Source: Chloroflexota bacterium
GTDB lineage: Bacteria; Chloroflexota; Dehalococcoidia; JACPQK01
NCBI GenBank assembly: GCA_016190505.1
Contig: JACPQM010000088.1
Coordinates: forward strand, 1-35,095
Length of the DNA stretch: 35,095 nt
Reading direction: 5' to 3'
The notes under the pieces were generated by a model. The model made no database searches. It worked only from the letters and a program-made list of their open reading frames with translations, and was not told the DNA's origin. Of this stretch, positions 1-7,262 are shown piece after piece (the first letter of the stretch is position 1; each line of letters opens with the position of its first letter). The translations under genes and the position numbers were made by a program.

Positions 1-121
1 ACGGTTCAAGACCATTACCCTTTGCTGTTCCTTCTGGTTCAATGAAACTATCTCCTTCATAGGGTGACATTTTCACTGAACCAAACACTGGTGTCATGAT
101 CACAGAACTACCACACTCTTA

Positions 122-157
122 TGTCTACCGGAACGGGCGGTTTTCTCACGCAGGTGG
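122..157. repeat. 36-bp dispersed repeat, copy 1
   Basis: Matches the reverse complement of 23447-23482 with about two mismatches. Both copies lie next to a GTAGGGGC-type palindrome, so this looks like one half of a composite element. No coding role is apparent. Confidence 0.75.
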
Positions 158-164
158 GGCAGAC

Positions 165-242
165 GTAGGGGCGCACCTGTGTGTGCGCCCGACGTAAGTG
201 CGCGTCCCCAGGACCAGGGCAGACACGCAGGTCTGCCCCTAC
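165..242. repeat. two degenerate GTAGGGGC-type palindromes
   Basis: GGGCGCAC/GTGCGCCC arms lie at about 169-190, and GGGCAGAC/GTCTGCCC arms followed by CTAC at 217-242. They are imperfect relatives of the palindrome family found throughout the window. The rest of 1-283 shows no supportable gene. Confidence 0.5.
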
Positions 243-283
243 GGGTCTTCCTTTTGATGGTGGATCAAGGGCGGCCCGTTGGG

Positions 284-313
284 TTGACACCCCATCTAAG
301 CCTCGGCTAACAT
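284..313 (+). promoter_or_regulatory. candidate sigma70-like promoter of the DUF59 gene
   Basis: TTGACA at 284-289 is followed after 18 bp by TAACAT at 308-313. Transcription would start near 320, just upstream of the ribosome binding site AAGGGGG (329-335) and the GTG start at 341. Confidence 0.4.
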
Positions 314-340
314 GGGGTTAGTCAGGGCAAGGGGGTAACG

Positions 341-643
341 GTGGTAACCAAAGAGAATGTCTTCGACGTACTCAAGGATGTTTATGACCCGGAGATACCG
401 CGGGTCAATGTGATTGATCTGGGCCTGATCTACGATGTCGCCGTCAGCGACGACGAGGTGGACGTCAAGATGACGCTCACTTTCAGAGGCTGTCCCATGG
501 CGCAGTACATCGTGCAGGACGCCCAAGAGCGCTTGTCCCAGATACCGGGCGTAAAAAGCGCCAAGGTGCAACTGGTGTGGGAGCCTGCCTGGACTCCGGA
601 GCGCATCTCCGCCGACGGCCGCAAGCTCCTCGGCTTCGGCTAG
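341..643 (+). CDS. DUF59/MIP18 family Fe-S assembly protein (SufT/PaaD-like)
   Basis: The protein has 100 residues, the usual length of a stand-alone DUF59 domain. The family signature is clear: V.DPEIPRVNVIDLGLIYDV near residues 15-32, then a beta strand leading to FRGCPMAQYIV with the conserved Cys at about residue 51, and a C-terminal WEPAWTPERISADGR-LLGFG block of the type seen in SufT and PaaD. Such proteins help mature or deliver [4Fe-4S] clusters in the cytoplasm; which role applies here cannot be read from the sequence, since no suf or paa genes are adjacent. The start is GTG, preceded by AAGGGGG with a 5-nt spacer. It stands alone, converging with the hemerythrin-domain gene. Confidence 0.85.
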   Translation: MVTKENVFDVLKDVYDPEIPRVNVIDLGLIYDVAVSDDEVDVKMTLTFRGCPMAQYIVQDAQERLSQIPGVKSAKVQLVWEPAWTPERISADGRKLLGFG

Positions 644-731
644 GAGGTGTCGGCACCTATCGGTACTGGGGATGCGGCTGGTTGGAACGAATACCCCAGG
701 CTGAAGCCTGGTCGGTGATCTTTGGCAATAC

Positions 732-760
732 GTAGGGGCGGGTTTGAAACCCGCCCCTAC
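732..760. repeat. 29-bp GTAGGGGC palindrome
   Basis: Perfect 14-nt arms around one base, between two convergent genes (341-643 and 979-1554), so it could serve as a bidirectional 3' end. A shorter inverted repeat (CCAGGCTGAAGCCTGG) lies just upstream at about 694-709. The rest of the 335-bp gap shows no gene. Confidence 0.8.
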
Positions 761-978
761 TGCGTACGGCCCCTACCAGCGCGCGTAGCGGGGAGTCACC
801 CTCTCCGCTTAATATACGCTGGCATAGTTCCAGAAGCTTTGTCGTTGCCCGCTATTTGTCTCCCGCTCCATTGACCGGAGGGTGCCACTGCGTCTGTTAA
901 TGGGTTCGTAGATCCTGTGGAGGTGCGAAGGGATGGTCACAAGGATTCAGAAGTGGGTGGGTTCCGCTCCAGGCGCGG

Positions 979-1554
979 TTACCGGGAACGCGGGGCGCGC
1001 AGCGCCGGACCGACCTGGGCCTCTAGCTCCTCCACGAGCTTGACATATTCCTGGTAGCGGTCGCCGATGCGCTGGGTCTCTACGGCCTGGAACTTCTTCA
1101 GCAGCGCCTGCTGCTCTTCGGGCTCCAGCACGCTATCGGCGATGGGATAGAGGATGTTGTCTTCTTTCGGGATGTGCTCCAGGAGCAACTGGCTGTAGGC
1201 CCGGGCGTGGCGGGCCACCTCGGCTCGCGCACTGGCGTCCCCGGTGGCCCAGCGCTGGAGGGCTTGGGCCATGGCTTGGACGGAGGCGCGCCCCTGGTTG
1301 TGGTCCAGGACCATGACGCCTGTAGGGCCGCCTTCACGCGGTACGCCGTGGGCCTCCAGCGCGGGGAAGAGCAGGTCTTCCTCCCGTCCGTGATGATAGG
1401 AGTCCGCGAACTCGCGGATGAACCGTAGAGAGCGTTCGAAGACCTGCGGGTCCGCGTCGTCCCCAGTGTCCAGGCGGGCCGCTGCCGCGTTCAGCACCCG
1501 GCACAGGCGCTCGATCACCCGGTGGTCTTTCATCAGAACTTCCGTGGGCAGCAT
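979..1554 (-). CDS. hemerythrin HHE cation-binding domain protein
   Basis: A 191-residue four-helix-bundle protein of the hemerythrin/HHE family. The di-iron ligand pattern is visible as KDHR near the N-terminus, then YHHGREEDLLFPAL, VLDHNQGR and LLLEHIPKEDNILYPIAD, each with a His and an acidic residue at the expected place. Members bind O2, NO or metal, or act in stress responses; the ligand here is unknown. I chose the ATG at 1554 because AGGAGG lies 6-7 nt upstream; an earlier in-frame start would add 24 residues lacking family similarity. It converges with the upstream DUF59 gene and is not in an obvious operon. Confidence 0.85.
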   Translation of the reverse strand: MLPTEVLMKDHRVIERLCRVLNAAAARLDTGDDADPQVFERSLRFIREFADSYHHGREEDLLFPALEAHGVPREGGPTGVMVLDHNQGRASVQAMAQALQRWATGDASARAEVARHARAYSQLLLEHIPKEDNILYPIADSVLEPEEQQALLKKFQAVETQRIGDRYQEYVKLVEELEAQVGPALRAPRSR

Positions 1555-1632
1555 TCCTATCCTCCTAGTGGCGAGTCCATCTCCAGGGTATTCCTCGCTC
1601 GGGTCCGTGACAATGAGAAAAGTCACAAGAAA

Positions 1633-1665
1633 GGGTAGGGGCGGTCCGCCGGACCGCCCCTACCC
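1633..1665. repeat. 33-bp GTAGGGGC palindrome
   Basis: Perfect 15-nt arms around a 3-nt loop, 31 bp beyond the stop of the S8 protease gene (minus strand). It is a candidate 3' end for that transcript, though no T-run follows. Confidence 0.8.
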
Positions 1666-1696
1666 ACAGGCCTCCCGTGAGGCGCCAAGGCCCAGA

Positions 1697-4456
1697 TTAC
1701 TTTCTGGGTAGGCTGAAGTCGAGGACCACCGTGGCGCCCGCGGCGAGGCTAACCGTGCGCCGTACTTTCCTGTAGCCGGGCGTCTCGGCCTCCACCCTGT
1801 AGGTGCCCGGGGACAGGTTGGAGATGGTGTAGTTCCCGCCGGCGTCGGTGAATACCGTCCGGTTGCCGGCGGTCACCCTGGCCCCGGCGATAGGTGCTCC
1901 CGTGCTGGCGCTCGTCACCTTGCCGGTGATGGTGCCCGTGGTCGGAACTGGCGAAAGGGCGAAGTCTGCGGTCGCCGTTGCCCCAGCTACCACGCTGACG
2001 GTTTGCGACGTGCTGGAGTAGCCAGTCCTGGAGGCGGTCACCGTGTAGCTCCCGGCGGGCACGCTGGCCAGGGTGTAGGCGCCGCTAGCATCCGTGGTGG
2101 CCGAGCGCGTACCGTCGCTGACTGTAGCCCCAGGGACGGGGATGCCCGTAGAGGCATCAGTCACCGTGCCGGCGATGGTGCCCGGCGGGGCCAGTGTAGT
2201 GAAGGTCTGTGCCGCCGAGTCGGACAGGTTCCCTGCCGGGTCTTTCGACTTCACCACGTAGAAATAGGTGGTGGCAGGGGCAAGCCCGCTCACGGCAAGG
2301 CTGTGGCTAGTGACCAAAGCCGCGTCAGCGGCAACGGAGCCCAGGGCCGGCGTCGTCCCGTACTCCACCGTGGAGTCGGCGGCCTCATCCGTAACCCAGG
2401 AAACGGTGGCGCTCGTGCCGGCTGTCGTGGTGGCCACATTGGATATTGCTGGGCCTCTGTTGTCCACTGGGGTGCCGCTCACCTGGGCCGACCCGGCGGA
2501 CTCGTTGCCCGAGGTGTCCACCGCGGTCACCGCGTAGAAGTAGGTTGTGCCGTTGGTGAGGCCGGCGCTGGCAAAGGTGTTGGCGCTGACCAGGCTAGAG
2601 TTGACCTTAGTGTAGGGGCCACCAGAGGTAGTGGCGCGGTAGACGTGGTAGCCAGCCAGGTCCAGCTCAGTGCTGGCGTTCCAGCTCAGGTCCAGCACGC
2701 CCCCGTTGCTGATGGGCACGCTGACGGATAGCCCGGTCGGTGCCGCCGGAGGTATCGAGTCTGGGGGCGCTAACCCCGCGCTGATGTCGGCGAAGTATGG
2801 CCCGGAGCCGGAGTAGGAGCGCACCTCCAGCTTGTACGTCCCTGTTGTGGTGGGCCGGTAGGTGATGGTCTCCTGCCGGGTGGGGGTGTCAGCGAAAGCC
2901 ACCTGAGCGCCCGACGGGTTGTACATGAAGGCGCCGAACTGGGTGGTGTTCCAGGTGGGCATGATGACCGTGACGGCGATGGGGTAGCTGCTGTTGGTCA
3001 CGTTGATGCTGTGGAACCCCGAAGCGCCTGTGCCCGGCAGGCTCCCGGAAACGTAGGTGTGACCGGGGACCGCCGGGGGAGTCCCAGTCGTGGCTCCAGC
3101 GGCCGCCTTGATGGCAGCGTAGGCATCCAGCCTGCCTGCGCCGTAGTCCGGGTCGGGGCCGCTCGGCCCCCAGTCCACGGCTGTCGAGGTGAGCAGCGAC
3201 TTTGCGATGGCAGGGGAGAGCCCGGGGTTGGCGTTGGCCATGAGGGCGACCACGCCGGCCACAAAAGGGGTGGCCATGCTGGTGCCGCTATAGCTGATGT
3301 AAGAGCTCGTGGTCCCATACCGTGCGGACATGATCCTGTGCCCAGGGGAGGCCAAGTCGGGCTTGGTCCGCCCGTCGGCGGTGGGACCGCGGCTGGAGAA
3401 ATACGAAAGGAAGAAGCCACCCTCGCCCGGATCGGCCAGGGAGCCCACGGTCACGGCGCTGGCGGCGGCGGCGGGCGAGCCGATGCTGTATGCGGCCGGC
3501 CCTTCGTTTCCGGCGGCCACCACGGTTACAATGCCGGCGGCCACCGCGGCGTTCACCAACTGGGACAGTGCATCGGTGCCATCGCTGCTTCCAGCCAGGC
3601 CCAGGCTCATGTTGATGACCCGGATACCACAGGCTGCCTTGTTGTCTATGGCCCATTGTACCCCGGCCATCACCTGGGATAGGGAGCCGCTGCCCTGACC
3701 ATTGAGCACCTTGATGCCCACCAGGGCCGCGCCAGGGGCAACCCCTGTGTACGCGGCGTTGCCCTGACCTTCGCCGGCGACGATGCCGGCCACGTGGGTG
3801 CCGTGGCCCCGGTCGTCGTATGGGCTTGCCCTGCCGCCTACGATGTCCTTCCAGCAGATGACCTTGCCGCCATCCAGGTCTACGTGCTTGGCATCAATGC
3901 CGGTGTCAATGATGGCAACTACGGCGTCGTCCTTGCTGTACGTGGGCTGCCCGTCGAGGTTGCCCGTGACGCCGAAATCGGCCCTGGCCTTGATGACTCC
4001 GGACCAAGGTGCCGCCGTGTCCAGAACTTCCCGCATGGTGGCGTCGTATTCCAGGGTCTCCACCAGGCCCAGCTTGGACGCAGCCCGGACTTGCCTGCCG
4101 CTGAGGGTGGCGGCCACGGCGTTGATGCTGGGGTACTGGTACTGGACCTTGAAGTTCCCGAGCTGCTGCACCAGGGCATCGAAGTCAACCTGGGACAGAG
4201 CCTTGTTGAAGCTGAGCACCACGGGGAAGACGTCGGTGTCCTGGCCCCTGTTCAGGCGCTTGTCCAGACCATCGCGGACCTTGTTGTGGTCGGAGTCGCG
4301 CAGGTCCTCGTGCTCATCGTCCTCGCCTGACTGCGAGGTTGGGGACTGGAGTGGGCCGGTGCCCCCGGCCAGAGCTGGATTGCTCAGCGCTGCGGGAAAC
4401 AGCAACATGATCACCAAGGCGGCAAACAGCGCAAGTCTGGCAAACCTTGTGCCCAC
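1697..4456 (-). CDS. secreted subtilisin-family (S8) serine protease with FnIII and carboxypeptidase-regulatory-like domains
   Basis: A 919-residue exported protease. Residues 1-30 form a signal peptide (basic start, hydrophobic core, ALA). An acidic linker and an I9-like propeptide follow at about 75-145. The S8 catalytic domain spans roughly 155-450, with Asp184 in AIIDTGID, His218 in GHGTHVAG, oxyanion Asn316 in AAGNEG and Ser393 in GTSMATP. A pre-C-terminal beta domain comes next, then two fibronectin type III-like modules (about 570-750) and two carboxypeptidase-regulatory-like beta modules (about 755-919), which often bind surfaces or sugars. No sortase motif or C-terminal membrane segment is seen, so it is probably released or held non-covalently. 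The start is GTG with AGGAGGT six nt upstream; a nearer ATG is followed directly by a stop. Likely role: extracellular protein degradation. Confidence 0.93.
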   Translation of the reverse strand: MGTRFARLALFAALVIMLLFPAALSNPALAGGTGPLQSPTSQSGEDDEHEDLRDSDHNKVRDGLDKRLNRGQDTDVFPVVLSFNKALSQVDFDALVQQLGNFKVQYQYPSINAVAATLSGRQVRAASKLGLVETLEYDATMREVLDTAAPWSGVIKARADFGVTGNLDGQPTYSKDDAVVAIIDTGIDAKHVDLDGGKVICWKDIVGGRASPYDDRGHGTHVAGIVAGEGQGNAAYTGVAPGAALVGIKVLNGQGSGSLSQVMAGVQWAIDNKAACGIRVINMSLGLAGSSDGTDALSQLVNAAVAAGIVTVVAAGNEGPAAYSIGSPAAAASAVTVGSLADPGEGGFFLSYFSSRGPTADGRTKPDLASPGHRIMSARYGTTSSYISYSGTSMATPFVAGVVALMANANPGLSPAIAKSLLTSTAVDWGPSGPDPDYGAGRLDAYAAIKAAAGATTGTPPAVPGHTYVSGSLPGTGASGFHSINVTNSSYPIAVTVIMPTWNTTQFGAFMYNPSGAQVAFADTPTRQETITYRPTTTGTYKLEVRSYSGSGPYFADISAGLAPPDSIPPAAPTGLSVSVPISNGGVLDLSWNASTELDLAGYHVYRATTSGGPYTKVNSSLVSANTFASAGLTNGTTYFYAVTAVDTSGNESAGSAQVSGTPVDNRGPAISNVATTTAGTSATVSWVTDEAADSTVEYGTTPALGSVAADAALVTSHSLAVSGLAPATTYFYVVKSKDPAGNLSDSAAQTFTTLAPPGTIAGTVTDASTGIPVPGATVSDGTRSATTDASGAYTLASVPAGSYTVTASRTGYSSTSQTVSVVAGATATADFALSPVPTTGTITGKVTSASTGAPIAGARVTAGNRTVFTDAGGNYTISNLSPGTYRVEAETPGYRKVRRTVSLAAGATVVLDFSLPRK

Positions 4457-4522
4457 TACATGACCTCCTCAAACATATCTCGGCAAAGCTGTGGCAAGCG
4501 GGTTCGTTAGCAAACAATGCTT

Positions 4523-4528
4523 ATTATA
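4523..4528 (-). promoter_or_regulatory. candidate -10 box of the S8 protease gene
   Basis: An exact TATAAT on the minus strand about 67 nt upstream of the GTG start. No convincing -35 box is seen at 17 bp, so the promoter is tentative. Confidence 0.4.
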
Positions 4529-4671
4529 CAACTTTGCCCTTTTTCCCTTGCGAGCGCTTGAAAGAGCGATTGCAGCCAGGCTACAGCAGGGGGTACAAGG
4601 TGAATAGCCAAGCCAGGGCTAGATTGCGGCTAGGTTCGGGCTGGATTGAGGCAGTGGCTCTAGTAAAACGC

Positions 4672-4729
4672 AGGGGCGCCCCGATTGTCGGGGCGCCCCT
4701 ACAGTGGGGCGGGTTTGAGACCCGCCTAC
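4672..4729. repeat. tandem GTAGGGGC-type palindromes
   Basis: 4672-4700 is a perfect 13+3+13 palindrome (GGGGCGCCCCGA arms). 4704-4729 is a degenerate second copy overlapping the last codons of the flavodoxin-ferredoxin gene. Placed to act at that gene's 3' end. Confidence 0.75.
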
Positions 4730-5676
4730 ACCTGACCGATCTTGATGCGTGGGCGCCTCGAGTGCAGTACATAAAAAGGCGGGCCATCCTCCACCGGGGT
4801 GCTCTGGGGGATGAGCCAGCGGAAATGCCCCCTTCGGGTAGCGTTGTCAATGGACAGGCGCACGTTGGTGGGGACGAAGCCTCGCCAGAACTGGGCTAGC
4901 GGCGCCCAGTCGGCATCTATGGCCCCAGTGGGGCAGATCTTCTCGCAGAAGCCACAGTCCAGGCAGCCCTTGCCCTGGATGACCTGCGGCTCGGTCTCCA
5001 GGTTGATGCAGTCCACGGGGCAGTTGTCAATGCAGATGTGGCACTTGGGGTAGGTGCACTTCTGGCGGTCATAGGTGAGGGGGACATCGTGGAGACCGAA
5101 TACCCTGTCGGCGCCGCCGGGGACCTTCTGGTATCCGGGGTTGACCCGCCGCTTGCCCCAGACGAGCTCGGGGCAGACGTCGGCCTCCGAGCGGGGCAAC
5201 TGACCGGAGGCCACCTTTTGGCCGAGCTGGGCCATGTCGGCCCCCCATTGGCCGGCCTCGGCCAGGTCCTGCTCATCGGGGTGGCCGTCGGTGAAGTAGG
5301 GCTTGGGGACGTGTTGCATGCGGACCTCGCCGTACCAGCTCCGGTAGCCGAGGACGGTGATGCGGTTGACGGCACGCTGCGCCAGGTCGGTGAACACGCC
5401 GCCCCGGTAGGGGCCGTGGGAGGCGAAGAAGAAGGCCTGCTTGTCCTCCAACCCGCGCCAGGTGTCTATGAAGGCCTTGACAGGCTTGGGTGCGTCCCAG
5501 TCATAAACGGGACAGCCCAGTCCGATGACGTCATAGGCCCTGAGCTCGTTGGGGTTGAAGCCTTTCATGGGGGCGATGTCGCAATTACCGGTGGCCTTCT
5601 TGATGCCTTCCTGAAGGGCCTGGGCGACCTTCCTGGTGTTCCCGGTCTGGGAGAAATACACAACTATGCTCTTCAT
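4726..5676 (-). CDS. EFR1-type flavodoxin / 4Fe-4S ferredoxin fusion protein
   Basis: A 316-residue protein with an N-terminal flavodoxin-like domain (FSQTGNTRKVAQAL FMN phosphate loop at residues 8-21, GLGCPVYDW and FFASHGPY as later FMN-contacting loops). A C-terminal dicluster ferredoxin follows, with cysteine sets CTYPKCHICIDNCP and CLDCGFCEKICP, each suited to one [4Fe-4S] cluster. This architecture matches the EFR1 family of soluble electron-transfer proteins; the partner enzymes are unknown. The ATG has GGAGG five nt upstream. The gene lies 107 bp downstream of ffh on the same strand, but a hairpin between them argues against a tight operon. Confidence 0.85.
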   Translation of the reverse strand: MKSIVVYFSQTGNTRKVAQALQEGIKKATGNCDIAPMKGFNPNELRAYDVIGLGCPVYDWDAPKPVKAFIDTWRGLEDKQAFFFASHGPYRGGVFTDLAQRAVNRITVLGYRSWYGEVRMQHVPKPYFTDGHPDEQDLAEAGQWGADMAQLGQKVASGQLPRSEADVCPELVWGKRRVNPGYQKVPGGADRVFGLHDVPLTYDRQKCTYPKCHICIDNCPVDCINLETEPQVIQGKGCLDCGFCEKICPTGAIDADWAPLAQFWRGFVPTNVRLSIDNATRRGHFRWLIPQSTPVEDGPPFYVLHSRRPRIKIGQV

Positions 5677-5756
5677 GTTGCCTCCGAAATAGCGAGTGGT
5701 GCACCCAATTTATACGTTCGGGGCGGGCCCGTCAAGCCCGCCGACCTAACCCCTAG

Positions 5757-5779
5757 CCCCTTCCCGAAGCAGGAAGGGG
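5757..5779. terminator. hairpin between ffh and the flavodoxin-ferredoxin gene
   Basis: CCCCTTCC and GGAAGGGG arms around 7 nt, just past the ffh stop on the minus strand. No clear U-tract follows, so terminator function is tentative. Confidence 0.4.
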
Positions 5780-5783
5780 GTGC

Positions 5784-7112
5784 CTACCTGAGCATGGACA
5801 TGATGTTGCGGGGGACCTTGCCGGAGGCCATTTGCTTCATGATTTTGCGCATCTGCTCGAACTGGTTGAGGAGCTGGTTGATGTCGTGGGGGCTGGTGCC
5901 GCTGCCCCGGGCGATGCGGCGGCGCCGGCTGCCCCCGATGATCTCGGGGTGCCGCCGCTCTTCAGGGGTCATGGACAGGATAATGGCCTCGATGCGCTTG
6001 AGGTGGCTCTCGTCCACATCATCGGGCAGGGCCAGCTTTTTGGCCGGGAAGCCGGGGATCATGTCCAGGATCTGGGCCAGCGGGCCCATCTTCTTCATCT
6101 GGCGGAGCTGGCCCAGGAAGTCCTCCAGGTCCATGGTCCCGGCACGCAGCTTCTTCTGGGCCTCCAGCGCCTGCTTCTGGTCCACCACCTCCTGGGCCTT
6201 CTCAGCCAGGGTCAGGATGTCCCCCATGCCCAGGATGCGGGAGGCCAGGCGCTCCGGGTGGTATGGCTCCAGGGCATCCGTCTTCTCGCCGGTGCCCATG
6301 AACTTGATGGGCAGTCCAGTGACGGAGGTAATGGATAGGGCGGCTCCGCCCCGGGCGTCGCCGTCCATCTTGGTCAGGATGAGACCGGTGAGGCCCACCT
6401 TCTCCTGGAACTCCTGGGCCACGCGCACGGCTTCCTGGCCGGTCATAGCGTCCACCACCAGGAGCACCTCGGCTGGCGTCAGGTGACGGCGCATTTCGGC
6501 CAGCTCGGCCATGAGGTCCTGGTCAATGTGCAGGCGGCCCGCGGTGTCCACGATGAGCCACGAATCCGCCCGGCGGCGGGCCTCCTCCAGCGCCAGTCGG
6601 GCCGTCTGGACGGCGCGCTCGGAGTCCTTGGGCCGGTAGCAGGGGACCTCTATTTGCTGGGCCAGGATGGCCAGTTGCTCGGCTGCGGCCGGCCGGTAGG
6701 GGTCGGCAGCCGCCAGCAGGGGGCGGTGGCCCCGTTTCTTGAGGTAGAGGCCCAGCTTGGCCACGGTGGTGGTCTTGCCCGAGCCCTGGAGCCCCACCAG
6801 CAAGGCTACCGAGGGCGCTTTGGGGCTGGGCTCCAGGCCCTTGTTCACACCGCCCAACGTGGTGGTCAGCTCGTCATAGACGATCTTCACGACCTGCTGT
6901 CCAGGAGTGAGGCTGCCCAGCACATCGGCGCCGATCGCTTTCTCGCGCACCCGGGCCACCATCTCCTTGACCACTTTGAAGTTGACGTCGGCCTCCAGCA
7001 GGGCCATACGGACCTCGCGCAGGGCCTCGTCTACGTCCTTCTCGGTGAGCCTGCCTCGCCCCGTCAGGCGCTGGAGGACGGCGTTCAGTCTTTCGGAGAG
7101 CACTTCAAACAT
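5784..7112 (-). CDS. ffh: signal recognition particle protein Ffh (SRP54 GTPase)
   Basis: A 442-residue SRP GTPase that binds SRP RNA and delivers ribosome-nascent chain complexes to FtsY at the membrane. N domain from MFEVLSERL; the G domain has P-loop GLQGSGKTTTVAKLG, DTAGRLHID (G3) and TKMDGDARGG (G4). The Met-rich M domain follows to SGKVPRNIMSML. I start it at the ATG at 7112 because family proteins begin at MFEVLSERL; upstream codons read through the intergenic palindrome. There is no good Shine-Dalgarno sequence. A TACAAT box ends only 10 nt before the ATG, so the mRNA may be nearly leaderless. Transcribed divergently from the beta-CASP nuclease gene. Confidence 0.97.
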   Translation of the reverse strand: MFEVLSERLNAVLQRLTGRGRLTEKDVDEALREVRMALLEADVNFKVVKEMVARVREKAIGADVLGSLTPGQQVVKIVYDELTTTLGGVNKGLEPSPKAPSVALLVGLQGSGKTTTVAKLGLYLKKRGHRPLLAAADPYRPAAAEQLAILAQQIEVPCYRPKDSERAVQTARLALEEARRRADSWLIVDTAGRLHIDQDLMAELAEMRRHLTPAEVLLVVDAMTGQEAVRVAQEFQEKVGLTGLILTKMDGDARGGAALSITSVTGLPIKFMGTGEKTDALEPYHPERLASRILGMGDILTLAEKAQEVVDQKQALEAQKKLRAGTMDLEDFLGQLRQMKKMGPLAQILDMIPGFPAKKLALPDDVDESHLKRIEAIILSMTPEERRHPEIIGGSRRRRIARGSGTSPHDINQLLNQFEQMRKIMKQMASGKVPRNIMSMLR

Positions 7113-7121
7113 GTCGCTTTG

Positions 7122-7127
7122 ATTGTA
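7122..7127 (-). promoter_or_regulatory. candidate -10 box of ffh
   Basis: TACAAT on the minus strand, 9-10 nt upstream of the ffh ATG; the -35 region (TTTCGC at 7145-7150) is weak. If used, it gives a leader of only a few nucleotides. Confidence 0.35.
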
Positions 7128-7190
7128 GCGGTTCGCCGGAGGGGGCGAAAGGGCATGCCCCCTGCAAACCCGCCCTGAAGGGCGGGGTAC

Positions 7191-7224
7191 ACCGTAGCGG
7201 CAATTCATGAATTGCCGCTACGGT
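7191..7224. repeat. perfect 34-bp palindrome between divergent genes
   Basis: 17-nt arms (ACCGTAGCGGCAATTCA and its complement) with no loop, in the divergent ffh/nuclease intergenic region. It differs from the GTAGGGGC family. It could be an operator for a dimeric regulator or a cruciform-forming repeat. Confidence 0.8.
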
Positions 7225-7247
7225 GGGGGGTGGGGTCAGACCGCCTG

Positions 7248-7256
7248 TGCTAGAAT
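7248..7256 (+). promoter_or_regulatory. candidate extended -10 of the beta-CASP nuclease operon
   Basis: TGC-TAGAAT (extended -10 form) ends 6 nt before the ATG at 7263. No -35 box or Shine-Dalgarno sequence is visible, which fits a leaderless transcript. Confidence 0.4.
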
Positions 7257-7262
7257 AGGGCC

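Noticed and set aside
108-290. Short minus-strand open frame at the left end
   Set aside because: It consists of the 36-bp repeat and palindromes; the similar peptide at 23.45 kb comes from the same repeat.
5038-6486. 482-codon open frame antisense to the flavodoxin-ferredoxin gene and ffh
   Set aside because: It spans two well-supported genes and their hairpin; composition typical of an antisense shadow.
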